Assembly (NCBI RefSeq): GCF_004803405.1
Contig: NZ_SSXI01000062.1
Coordinates: 1,375-38,528, forward strand
From: Nocardioides sp.
Lineage (GTDB): Bacteria; Actinomycetota; Actinomycetes; Propionibacteriales; Nocardioidaceae
Reading direction: 5' to 3'
DNA: 37,154 nucleotides
This document shows, piece by piece, positions 7,875 through 16,244 of the stretch. The translations under genes were made by a program, and so were the position numbers. The notes under the pieces were generated by a model. That model ran no database searches. It was not told where the DNA came from and saw only the letters and a list, made by a program, of their open reading frames with translations. Position 1 is the first letter of the stretch, and each line of letters starts with the position of its first letter.

Positions 7875-9176
7875 GTGACGACTCTTCGGCTACGTCGACG
7901 CAACGGCGCGCTCTCACTAGATCAGCTGCCCAACGACACGCCGAGGGATCTGTTCGATGACCCTTCGGAGCTGCGCCTGGCTGAGGAAGTGTGGGCTGGG
8001 CACGTCGAGGCCGCCGTGCGGTTGCCGTTCGAATGGCATGCCGAGGCCGAGATCGATCTGGGGAGAGTGGTCGCCAGAGATGTCGGTGACGTCCGCGTGA
8101 CGCGGCGCATAGCAACGATTCAAGACGCCTTCGACACAACGCCGTACTGGGTACTGCGCACACTCGTGCCAGCTACCGGCCGCCGCACTTTCGTGGCACT
8201 CGACGCTCCCGCCGAGCAGGTAGACCTTGGGACGGTGTCATTCGCTGGTGCCGAAACGGTCTTTCACAAGGTTGCTGCCATACAACCCCCAACACCTGTC
8301 GAGACACCGTACGACCTGCTGGAGCTGCCCACACCGTCAGATCTCCTCCCTGCCGCAGGGCTGCCGCCGCAAGATGGGTCCGGCTCATGGTCAAGCCTCC
8401 TGGCCTTACTTGAGGGCTCGGCCGCCGCGGCGGCCCTATGCTTCCTCGCGAGTGACGTTCGGTTGATCGGCGGGACCCCACGACTCACCTTTCGGGGCCT
8501 TCGAAGCACAACGATCGAACTATCTGGGCGAATCAACACCCGTACTCCTCTCCAACTCTTCAACTGGACTTTTTCAGAGCCGAGTCCAGATCGCCTGCTG
8601 GCAGTCCAGCAGGTTGCATCTCTCCAGAGCAACGACGAACTCATCGAGGCGCTTGATGACGTTCGCGTGAGCGCTGAGATCGTGTACTCGGGACTCCGCG
8701 CCGACGCTGTCGCTGAAGCTGTAAAGGGTTACCGCGACGCCCACGCAAACGCTCTAGAGGCTGCGAGACAGACGTTGAAAAGCGTGCAGGAAATGATTAA
8801 GGCGTCGTCTGAGCGCGCTTTGGCATCCATCGTCGCCGTCGGCGCCGTTCTGATCGCGCGAGCGGGAACAACCCTCGACGCGAGCGTCGGAGAAAACTTG
8901 TTGCGCGCCGTTGCGGGCTTCCTGATCTTCTTAGCGATCGTATCCGTCGCCCTGGAGGGCCCCCTTGCTTCGGTGCCGTTGAAGAATCTCGCGTCTGACC
9001 TTCGACAAGGATCACCACTTCTGTCTCCTGCGCAAGCGGATGCTCTGGCAAGTGGCGAAACATTGAAGCTCGCTCGACGGCGAGCGGTCACGGCCCGGAT
9101 CGCAATACCGGTGATCTATCTCGCGGGGGCGGCCGGAATTGTATTCATAGCGATACCGCAAATTCCGCACTCCTAG
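7875..9176 (+). CDS. Membrane-anchored protein of unknown function (possibly 5' truncated)
   Basis: 433 residues from GTG 7875. The frame is open into the IS3 element upstream, whose end is only eight bases before this codon, so the true N-terminus may have been lost. Residues 1 to about 300 are soluble and predicted mixed alpha/beta. A helical stretch (YRDAHANALEAARQTLKSVQ) leads to three C-terminal hydrophobic segments, roughly ALASIVAVGAVLIARA, AVAGFLIFLAIVSVAL and IAIPVIYLAGAAGIVFIAIP. This is a large cytoplasmic domain tethered by a C-terminal membrane module. I recognise no family. The layout resembles some membrane-attached sensors or abortive-defence proteins, but that is only analogy. 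Confidence 0.7.
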   Translation: MTTLRLRRRNGALSLDQLPNDTPRDLFDDPSELRLAEEVWAGHVEAAVRLPFEWHAEAEIDLGRVVARDVGDVRVTRRIATIQDAFDTTPYWVLRTLVPATGRRTFVALDAPAEQVDLGTVSFAGAETVFHKVAAIQPPTPVETPYDLLELPTPSDLLPAAGLPPQDGSGSWSSLLALLEGSAAAAALCFLASDVRLIGGTPRLTFRGLRSTTIELSGRINTRTPLQLFNWTFSEPSPDRLLAVQQVASLQSNDELIEALDDVRVSAEIVYSGLRADAVAEAVKGYRDAHANALEAARQTLKSVQEMIKASSERALASIVAVGAVLIARAGTTLDASVGENLLRAVAGFLIFLAIVSVALEGPLASVPLKNLASDLRQGSPLLSPAQADALASGETLKLARRRAVTARIAIPVIYLAGAAGIVFIAIPQIPHS

Positions 9177-9235
9177 CGAGGAGGCGGGACGAATTGCGAC
9201 TCCTCAAGCGTCATAGTGGGCGTTGTGGGGCGCCG

Positions 9236-9583
9236 CTATTGGGCGGAACGGTGCGGGGCTTGCGGCCGATGCCGACTGGTCCACCGGCGAAGTTCCGTCA
9301 CGATGGGCAGTGCGCTCCGGAGCAGGATCAGGCCGGTACCGAAGGGGAGTGTGCGGATGCGCTCGGGCGGCATGACAGCCGCACGTCGGGTCGACCGCTG
9401 AAGAGAGCGGGTGCCATGGTCGCTGATCGTGACGGTGTTGGAGCGCTCATCGTGTTCGCCGATGAGTACGGACAGCTCCTGGAGGTCCTTTGACGCGGAT
9501 GCTCCACCGAGTATGACCTTGACGATCGAGGCGTCCCAGATCGCACTGGCTGCGTGCTCTCCCCACTTGTTGCGCGCCTGGGA
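9236..9583 (-). pseudogene. Type IV coupling protein (VirD4/TraG type), 3' fragment
   Basis: About 115 residues of the C-terminal part remain, read on the minus strand from about 9583 to a TAG at 9236. The segment SQARNKWGEHAASAIWDASI, then VKVILGGASASKDLQELSVL and RSLQRSTRRAAVMPPERIRT, matches the region of TraG/TraD-family coupling proteins around the TraM-recognition domain. The ATPase Walker A part and all upstream sequence are missing. The remnant ends abruptly at about 9583, within a few bases of where the truncated TraA frame begins on the other strand. The intact protein would pump the relaxase-DNA complex into the conjugation channel. Confidence 0.8.
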
Positions 9584-9584
9584 G

Positions 9585-12427
9585 GTGGTGTCCAACAAAG
9601 TGCTGACCGTGACGGACGGACAGTGGCGCAGCCTCGACGGCCGCCCGGTGTTCTCCTCCGTCACGGGACTGTCAGCGCACTACAACGCCCTGCTCGCCGA
9701 CCGTCTCAGCCGAGACATCGGGGTCGAGTGGGAACTGCGTCAACGCGGCGCCGACCGCAACCCCCAGTGGGAGGTCGCCGGCATCAGCGATGAGCTCATC
9801 GCAGAGTTCTCGGGCCGCACCCGCGAGATCGAGCTCAAGAAGGACGAACTCATCGCCGAGTACGTCGCACGGCACGGGCGGATCCCTTCGCCCAAGACCA
9901 TCGTGGAGCTACGCGCCCAGGCGACCTTGGCGACCCGCCCACCCAAGCAGGTGCGGTCGCTCGCTGACCTGACCGCCGAGTGGCGACGACGCGCATCCGA
10001 GCGACTGGGCGCCGATGCAACGGCCTGGGCAGCAACGCTCCTTGGTGCAGGTTGCGCTCCGCTCACCGTCGACGACGTTCCACTGGCAGCGATCGAGGCG
10101 ATCGGCGCCGACGTTGTGGCCGCGGTGGAGGTCAAGCGGGCGGTGTGGAACCACTGGAACCTCATGGCCGAGGCGTCGAGGCAGACGATGGACCTCCGGT
10201 TCGCGACCACCGCCGACCGCGAGGCGGTCGTCTCCATGGTGGTCGACGCAGCTCAGCGTCAGTCGGTGTCTCTGACGCCACCGGAGCTCGCGAGCAGCCC
10301 GATCCGCTTCCAGCGAGAGGACGGCACGAGCCTCTTCCGGCCGCGGCACTCGACCAAGTACTCATCGACCGCGATCATCGAGGCAGAAGCACGACTCCTG
10401 GACCGTGCGGAAGCCACGACCGCGCCGACCGTGCGGGGCAGCACGCTGGCGCGGGTGGTGAGGAATTCGAACGGTCGCCTCAGCACCCAACAGCGGACCG
10501 CGCTCGAGAGCATCACCGCGTCAGGCCGTCAGGTGGACCTGCTTGTTGGCCCCGCGGGCGCCGGCAAGACGACAACGATGCGCGCCCTCCGTTCCGCGTG
10601 GATCGTCGAGCATGGGCAGGGCAGCGTCATCGGGCTGGCGACCTCCGCGACAGCTGCGCAGGCACTGGCCGACGACCTCCGGGTCGCCTGTGACAACACG
10701 GCGAAGTGGCTGCATGAGTACGAGCAGGGACGCACAGATCTGCACGCCAGGCAACTCGTGATCATCGACGAGGCCACGCTCGCGGGAACCACCACGCTCG
10801 ACCGGATCAGTGCCATCGCACAGGCCGCCGGAGCCAAGGTCCTGCTCGTCGGCGACCCCTATCAACTGCAGTCCGTCGAAGCCGGGGGCGCCTTCGCACT
10901 TCTGGTCGACCGCCGCACCGACGCCCCTGAACTGACCGACATCCATCGCTTCGTGACGAGTGGGAGAAGCACGCTTCCCTCGCCCTTCGCCGCGGTGAGG
11001 TCGAGATCATCTCGACCTACGTCCGCCAGAAGCGAGTCCGCGAAGGACTAACCGACGAGATGCTCGACCGAGCGTACGAGGCGTGGCGCGCGGACTGCAG
11101 GACCGGAAAGGCAAGCATTCTCGTGACCGAGTCTTCCCACGCTGTACGAAGTCTGAACGAGCGGGCGCGCGCCGAACGGCTGCTGCTCGACGGTGCCGTC
11201 GATGGTCGAGAGGTCTCGCTGGCCGCCGGCAACAGCGCCTCGGTTGGGGATGTCGTCATCACCCGGCGCAACGAGCGCACCCTGCGAACCTCCCGTGGTG
11301 GCTGGGTCAAGAACGGCGATCGGTGGCGGGTGGTCGGCATGCGCCGCGACGGCTCGATGCTGGTCGACCGGCTCGATCCACGACGTCGAGGGAAGACGGT
11401 GCTGCCGCCCGACTACATCAGCGAGTACGTAGACCTCGGGTATGCCGTCACCGCTCATCGGGCTCAGGGGATCACCGTCGATACCTCCCATGTCGTCGTC
11501 ACACCGTCGACGACCAGGGAGAACCTCTACGTGTCCATGAGTCGCGGCCGGGAGTCGAACCTCGCCTACGTCGCGCTCGACCAGCCGGACGACAGCCATT
11601 CGACTCCCGAGCCTGATGACGTCACGGCTCGCACCGTGCTATTCGGGGTGCTCCAGCACAGCGGAGCAAGCATGTCCGCACACCAGACGATGGAGGCTGA
11701 GTACGCGATCCACGGCGGCATCGACCGCCTCGCCGCCGAACTCGAGACGATCGCGTCAGACGCCCAACACGAGCGTTTCGTAGAGCTCCTGCGGCGGTCC
11801 GGTCTCACGCCTGAACAGCACGAGGCGGTCGTCCAGTCGAGTGCCTTCGGGCCGCTCACCGCGTCTCTCCGCCGGGCTGAGGCCTACCACCACGACCTGA
11901 ACACCCTGATGCCGGGAGTCGTCAGCCAGCACGGCCTGGACGACGCCGACGATATCGCTGCGGTCCTCCGCTACCGCCTGGACCGGGTATCGGCGTCGCT
12001 ACCGCGGGGATGCCGCCTTCGCCCGAGACTGATCGCCGGGCTCCTCCCGGAGCCTCTCGGTGCCATGAGAGACGAGGATCGCCAGGCGATCAAGGAGCGC
12101 AAGCAACTCATCGAGGCGCGCGCGGCCGCGCTGGTCGAGGCTGCCCTCACGGACGGCGCCGAGTGGGTGCGTCGATTGGGCGAACCGCCCGCTGCACCGG
12201 CCGACATGGCCGCATGGCGGCCCGACGCAGCCACGGTGGCCGCATACCGCGACCGGTACAAGGCTTTTTCGGCCCTGCCCGTCGGAGGAGGAGCGTCGAC
12301 CGATGCCCAACGGGCCAGTCGGCGACGTGCTCTACAAGCCGCGCGACGTGCAGTGGACAGCGCCGCTCAGGCGCCACCGGTCAGGCCTGGGGTCGCCGCC
12401 GACGTTCAGGCTGTCTTCGCGCTATAG
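9585..12427 (+). pseudogene. traA: TraA-type relaxase/helicase, N-terminally truncated and frameshifted
   Basis: The frame begins in the end of a MobF relaxase domain (VVSNKVLTVTDGQWRSLDGR, later WEVAGISDELIAEFSGRTRE); the catalytic Tyr and most of the His triad are lost. The RecD-like helicase follows: Walker A GPAGAGKTTTMRAL, Walker B LVIIDEATLAGT, and LVGDPYQLQSVEAGGAF. At 10955/10956 one base is missing: restoring one A gives FVNEWEKHASLALRRGE and rejoins the frame that continues from 10956 with IISTYVRQKRVREGL. That second part carries the C-terminal motifs GYAVTAHRAQGITVDTSHVV and TRENLYVSMSRGRESN. Intact TraA nicks oriT and unwinds DNA during conjugation. This copy cannot, because of the missing N-terminus and the frameshift. 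Confidence 0.88.
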
Positions 12428-12532
12428 GGCCGTCCCTGCCGCCTCAATCCACAAGCGGCTGGGTTCGGTTCGGTGGAACCCACGGTTCTACCTATGCAGG
12501 GGGTTCATCGGCAGCCAGCCCCGGAGGTCCCC

Positions 12533-12880
12533 ATGTTGCTCCTGCTCATCGCGGTGCCCGCCATCATCGTCGTCACCGTGTCGCAAGCCCTCCTCCACGC
12601 CTACGCCCCGTCCAACTCCCTCATCCGCCGCGTCCGTGCCTCGAGGCCGGCACTCCGCATGGCGGCTGCGCTCGGCGCGCTTGCATTTGCGTGCGCCTTA
12701 GTGGTGCTGACGCTTCACCTGGCGGTCGAGACCGGTGCCACAGGCTGGCTCAACATCGTCGTTCTGGTGCTCGCATGGGATGCGATCAAGTTCGCTGCCA
12801 CGGCATGCGCGACCTCGGTCAGGTGCGTCGCATCGGCTGTCCGGATGAGCTCGAACTCCCATGGTCGGCCGGCCTATTAG
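12533..12880 (+). CDS. Small membrane protein downstream of traA
   Basis: 115 residues from ATG 12533, chosen for the GGAGG signal six bases upstream. Three hydrophobic segments are visible: LLLLIAVPAIIVVTVSQALL at the N-terminus, LGALAFACALVVLTLHLAV in the middle, and LNIVVLVLAWDAIKFAATA later. A basic loop (RRVRASRPALR) lies between the first two. I know no named family. Small membrane proteins are common after traA in actinobacterial elements, so a role at the transfer apparatus is possible, but nothing in the sequence proves it. Confidence 0.65.
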   Translation: MLLLLIAVPAIIVVTVSQALLHAYAPSNSLIRRVRASRPALRMAAALGALAFACALVVLTLHLAVETGATGWLNIVVLVLAWDAIKFAATACATSVRCVASAVRMSSNSHGRPAY

Positions 12881-12952
12881 TAGCCCCCACGCGGGTACTA
12901 GACGATTGCGGGCGCCGCGGTCCGGACGAGGGTCCGCGCGACCCCGGCCTCC

Positions 12953-13402
12953 ATGCTTGGCTTCGCCAGCTGGCTGCATGGCGACGGCGCCAAGGCCTGG
13001 TGCGCTCTGGACCAGGTGCCCGCCGACCGGCCCTACTCCATGGCCGCCATCGTCGCCTCGGCCTTGCAGGACGGCATCCACCCCCGCGAGTGGGAGCGAT
13101 ACCAGACCCAGATGCGCGGCATCGCCGCCGAGCTGGACGAGTCCTTCGTTCCCAAGCCGCCCGGCCAGCAGCGCGACATCCCGGGCACGCGTCCCGTCGC
13201 CGACCGCCCGGCCCCGGGCCTGAGAAGGGACACCGCGATGAACTACGACGACACCGACCCGATCGACGACGTCCACCCCAGCGCCATTGAGCGGCGGCTG
13301 CGACGGCTGGTCGTGCCCGAGCCCGCGGCATACGCCGCCGATAAGCGCCTGGACGTCATCCACGAACCCGACCTTGACCTTCTGTGGGGTTCGAATGAGT
13401 AG
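12953..13402 (+). CDS. DUF4192-type C-terminal fragment fused to a short acidic tail
   Basis: 149 residues from ATG 12953. The homology appears to begin a little upstream (about 12935) but the frame is closed by TAG at 12899, so the gene is 5' truncated. MLGFASWLHGDGAKAWCALD and DRPYSMAAIVASALQDGIHP match the end of DUF4192, a domain common in actinobacteria and their mobile elements; normal proteins are several times longer. From residue 96 (ATG 13238, preceded by GAGAAGGG) the sequence changes to an acidic, Asp-rich segment MNYDDTDPIDDVHPSAIERR, which could be a separate small gene in the same frame. Function is unknown for both parts. Confidence 0.6.
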   Translation: MLGFASWLHGDGAKAWCALDQVPADRPYSMAAIVASALQDGIHPREWERYQTQMRGIAAELDESFVPKPPGQQRDIPGTRPVADRPAPGLRRDTAMNYDDTDPIDDVHPSAIERRLRRLVVPEPAAYAADKRLDVIHEPDLDLLWGSNE

Positions 13403-13917
13403 TGCCCGTGACTTCGGGCCGCTGACGGAGAGTCTCCGCGGCCTTGCCTCGAACTCCACCAGTCCCTGGACTCTTACTGTCTCCCGATTTGATGGGGGTG
13501 ATCTATGGACCAAGGCCGGGTGAAATCGAACTGAGTCTATTCCTATTTTGATATTTGAGTGGGAATCTTCAACGGCTCGCGCATCGGGCGCTGATAGCGA
13601 ATTGCGACGCATTCGACCGAAGGAATCGTCATGCCCAATTGTCATGCTCGGGTCGCCTCGTTCAGGACTTCCTGCCAGCCTAGCGCTGGCAGCGGCCTGT
13701 TGCGGCACCTATCCAGCAAAGCCAGAGTTCGTGAGGAATTAAGACAATGTTAATCGAATTGTAGCCCTAGCGTTGATCCGTGGTCGGATTACGCCCGGCG
13801 CTTTCGTCATTCCCGTGCACAGCCTGTTCTCGGAAGGAACGTCCGATGTCTCGGACAGCTTCGGCGACCCGTTCGCGCCGAACTCGAATATCCATCATTA
13901 CCCCACCGATCGGCCGC
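13403..13917 (+). other. Gene-free AT-richer stretch with a perfect inverted repeat
   Basis: No convincing gene is seen. From about 13510 to 13780 the base composition is clearly less GC-rich than its surroundings, with runs such as TATTCCTATTTTGATATTTG. A perfect inverted repeat, CTGCCAGC at 13672-13679 and GCTGGCAG at 13685-13692, leaves a 5-base loop; it could be an operator or an RNA hairpin. I tested the stretch for a preQ1-type riboswitch, given the queuosine-type genes downstream, and see none. Confidence 0.5.
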
Positions 13918-14091
13918 AGCCCCCGTTATCTCACCTGGCTTTGCCACGTGGGCCGCACCCACCACTGCGGACGGTGCGGCACCTGCGTCGAACGGGCGGA
14001 GGTGTTCCACCTCACCGGGCTGGACGGCCCGACCGGGTACGACGACCACGGCCTTTGGCGCACCGCCATTGCCGGAAAGGGCGCATTGTGA
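13918..14091 (+). pseudogene. queC: 7-cyano-7-deazaguanine synthase (QueC), C-terminal fragment
   Basis: The last 57 codons contain the QueC zinc site: LTWLCHVGRTHHCGRCGTCV with the spacing Cys-8-Cys-2-Cys-2-Cys, then ERAEVFHLTGLDGPTGYDD. The N-terminal ATP-binding P-loop (SGGxDS) and about three quarters of the protein are absent, and the sequence before about 13918 shows no similarity. QueC turns 7-carboxy-7-deazaguanine into preQ0 using ATP and ammonia. The stop codon overlaps the queD start (GTGA), which shows that the fragment once belonged to a compact queC-queD-queE-folE operon. Confidence 0.75.
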
Positions 14092-14552
14092 GTCAGACCG
14101 TCGCCGTCCGTCACACGTGGGAGGCCGGACACCGCCTGCCGCACCTGGACGGGAAGTGTCAGAGCCTCCACGGACACTCTTGGTCGGTGGAGGTCACCGT
14201 CGCCGGGCCCATCGCCCCCAGCACCGGGGTGCTGGTCGAGTTCGCGGCGTTGAAGAAGCACCTCCGGTCGTGGGTGGACACGCACCTCGACCACGGGCTG
14301 ATGCTCGGCGTGGACGACCCGCTTCTGGAACTGCTCGCCGCGCACGGCAAGACGTACCCGTTCGGAGCTCCCACCCACGGGGCGTACACCGCCGGGCTGC
14401 TGTGGCCAACCGTTGAGAACGTCGCCACACTCCTGGCCCGCGTGATGATCGACCATCTCTGCTCGACCGGCGAGGAACAACGCGGCGTCCGGCTCGCGCG
14501 GGTGGACGTGCAAGAGACGGCCGTCAATCACGCCACTTGGAGAGGGCAATGA
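14088..14552 (+). CDS. queD: 6-carboxy-5,6,7,8-tetrahydropterin synthase
   Basis: 154 residues from GTG 14088, which overlaps the queC stop by four bases. It has the PTPS/QueD fold signature: the zinc His in HTWEAGHRLP, the CxxxHGH motif (CQSLHGHSW) with the catalytic Cys, the VLVEFAALKKHLRSWVDTHLDHG segment in short form, PTVENVATLLARV, and the C-terminal catalytic Glu in VDVQETAVNHATW. QueD converts 7,8-dihydroneopterin triphosphate to 6-carboxytetrahydropterin, step two of 7-deazaguanine synthesis. Neighbours supply step one (folE) and step three (queE). The length is slightly above the usual 120-150 residues. Confidence 0.92.
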   Translation: MSQTVAVRHTWEAGHRLPHLDGKCQSLHGHSWSVEVTVAGPIAPSTGVLVEFAALKKHLRSWVDTHLDHGLMLGVDDPLLELLAAHGKTYPFGAPTHGAYTAGLLWPTVENVATLLARVMIDHLCSTGEEQRGVRLARVDVQETAVNHATWRGQ

Positions 14553-15439
14553 CCGAAAACACGGACCTGCCCGCCGTCTCCGACAAGCAGCGCGCCCGCA
14601 TCGTTGCCCAGCCCGGCCTCGAAGTGCCCCTTCTGCCGCGCCAAGCCCGGGCAGCAACTCCGCGCCCGCAAGGAAGGCCGCTTCGTGTCGATCCATGTCG
14701 GACGCCCTCGACGACGACCGCTGCCCGCACGCTCACCCTCCCGCTTTCCGAGGTGTTCGGCCCGACGTGGCAAGGCGAGGGACCCTACGCCGGCCGGCGT
14801 TGCGGTTTCGTCCGACTCGGTGAGTGCAACCTGACGTGCGAGTGGTGCGACACCCCCTACACGTGGGACCGCGCCCGGCATGACGTGACCGCCGAGTGCC
14901 CACCCACCGCTGTCGCGGACATCGCCACGGCCGTCACCAATCTCGACGTGGACGTCATGGTCCTGTCCGGCGGGGAGCCACTCCTGCACGCCAAGCGCAC
15001 CCCCGCCTGCGCCCTCGGCGTCCTCCTCGACTGCACCCCATTTGTGAGCTGGCACGTCGAGACGAACGGCACCATCCCCCCGCCGGACTGGCTAGTCGAA
15101 CGCGTTCAGCACTTCACCGCCAGCCCAAAGGTCGGCACCCGCGACCCCGAACACCGCCGTCTCAACCCGCGCGCCCTCACCGCGTGGCGCGAGCTGTGCG
15201 ATCAGGGAGCCGCCGCGTTCAAGTTCGTGTGCCGCGACGAAGCCGACCTGGCGAGCGTTCATAGCCTGTGCGCCCGTATGAAAATTGACGCAGCCCACGT
15301 GTGGATCATGCCGGAAGGCCGCAGCGCCCAAGCCGTCCTCGATGCCCAACGCGACCTCGCCCCACGTATCCGTGACCACGGATACAACCTCACCACCCGA
15401 CTCCACGTCCTGACGTACGACGACCGCAGAGGTGTCTGA
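14549..15439 (+). CDS. queE: 7-carboxy-7-deazaguanine synthase (radical SAM)
   Basis: 296 residues from ATG 14549, which overlaps the queD stop (ATGA) and has GGAGAGGG upstream. The radical SAM core starts near residue 65: LPLSEVFGPTWQGEGPYAGR, then CNLTCEWCDTPYTW with the CxxxCxxC cluster site. VMVLSGGEPLLH is the SAM-binding GGE motif and WHVETNGT follows. The C-terminal region (FKFVCRDEADL, HVWIMPEGRS) is also typical. QueE contracts 6-carboxytetrahydropterin to 7-carboxy-7-deazaguanine. The first 60 residues are not QueE-like; another frame over the same bases encodes KCPFCRAKPGQQLRARKEGR, which looks like a decayed phage-type zinc finger. Confidence 0.9.
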   Translation: MTENTDLPAVSDKQRARIVAQPGLEVPLLPRQARAATPRPQGRPLRVDPCRTPSTTTAARTLTLPLSEVFGPTWQGEGPYAGRRCGFVRLGECNLTCEWCDTPYTWDRARHDVTAECPPTAVADIATAVTNLDVDVMVLSGGEPLLHAKRTPACALGVLLDCTPFVSWHVETNGTIPPPDWLVERVQHFTASPKVGTRDPEHRRLNPRALTAWRELCDQGAAAFKFVCRDEADLASVHSLCARMKIDAAHVWIMPEGRSAQAVLDAQRDLAPRIRDHGYNLTTRLHVLTYDDRRGV

Positions 15440-16188
15440 TGACTAGGTTCCCGATCCCCGACGCATCCCAGGACCGAGTCACGGTCGAGCGGTCCCGGAT
15501 GTGCTGCGATACCCGCCCGGAAGCGATGCACGCCGAGAACTGCTTGTCGTGGCCCGCCCCCGGTGTGTACCGAGCCGACCAGATGACCCACGGACACGTG
15601 GCCCGCACCACCGGAGACGACATCGCCACCGCCGAGGCAGGAGCCGCCGCCCTCCTGCGCCTCATGGGCCGCGACGCCGCCTCTGACACCGGTGTGACCA
15701 CCACCCCCGCCCGGTTCGTCAAGGCGATGCTGGAGATGGGCACCTCCAGCACTGACCCCGCCGACATCCTCGGCGTCACGTTCGACGGGGTGAGCTACCC
15801 GTCCGATCAGATGGTGGCCGTCGGTCCCGTCCCGTTCGTCAGCGTATGCGAGCACCACCTCCTGCCGTTTCCCGGCAGCGCATGGATCGCCTACGTCCCC
15901 GTGGGCGGGCGGGTGGTGGGCCTGTCGAAGCTGCCCCGACTGCTCGACCACTTCGCCGCCGCCCCCCAGGTCCAGGAGCGGCTCACCAGCCAGGTGACGG
16001 ACGCGATCATGTCACTGCTCGCCCCGGCAGGTGCGGCGTGTCTGATCCGCGCAACTCATGGCTGCATGTCGCATCGTGGTGTGCGGAAACCCGGCGCGAA
16101 CATGGTCACGTCCGTCTTGCGCGGCGTCTTCAAGGACGACCCGACGACCCGTGCGGAGTTCCTGGCCCTCACCAGGGGAGAGTCCTGA
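15439..16188 (+). CDS. folE: GTP cyclohydrolase I
   Basis: 249 residues from ATG 15439, overlapping the queE stop by one base. The GTP cyclohydrolase fold covers about residues 60-245. The zinc and catalytic residues are visible in VCEHHLLPFPG (Cys and two His) and THGCMSHRGV (His, Cys). The enzyme opens GTP to 7,8-dihydroneopterin triphosphate, the first step for both folate and 7-deazaguanines; here the neighbours point to the latter. The N-terminal 48 residues before MTHGHVARTTGD (ATG 15583) are extra, Cys-containing and not part of the fold. Starting at 15583 would give a normal 201-residue enzyme, but the coupled start favours 15439. Confidence 0.93.
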   Translation: MTRFPIPDASQDRVTVERSRMCCDTRPEAMHAENCLSWPAPGVYRADQMTHGHVARTTGDDIATAEAGAAALLRLMGRDAASDTGVTTTPARFVKAMLEMGTSSTDPADILGVTFDGVSYPSDQMVAVGPVPFVSVCEHHLLPFPGSAWIAYVPVGGRVVGLSKLPRLLDHFAAAPQVQERLTSQVTDAIMSLLAPAGAACLIRATHGCMSHRGVRKPGANMVTSVLRGVFKDDPTTRAEFLALTRGES

Positions 16189-16244
16189 CGTCGTGTCCAG
16201 CAGCGAGATAGCCGGCTGTTGCGCGACTGGTCGCTGAACCGGCC

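Noticed and set aside
13385..13400. GGGGTTCGAATGAG as a possible second copy of the tRNA 3' end (attR)
   Set aside because: Only the 11-base T-loop core GGGGTTCGAAT matches; the following bases differ and the match lies inside a plausible reading frame, so chance is more likely.
13500..13920. A preQ1 riboswitch before the queuosine-type genes
   Set aside because: No C-rich loop, A-rich tail pairing or conserved aptamer core could be found.
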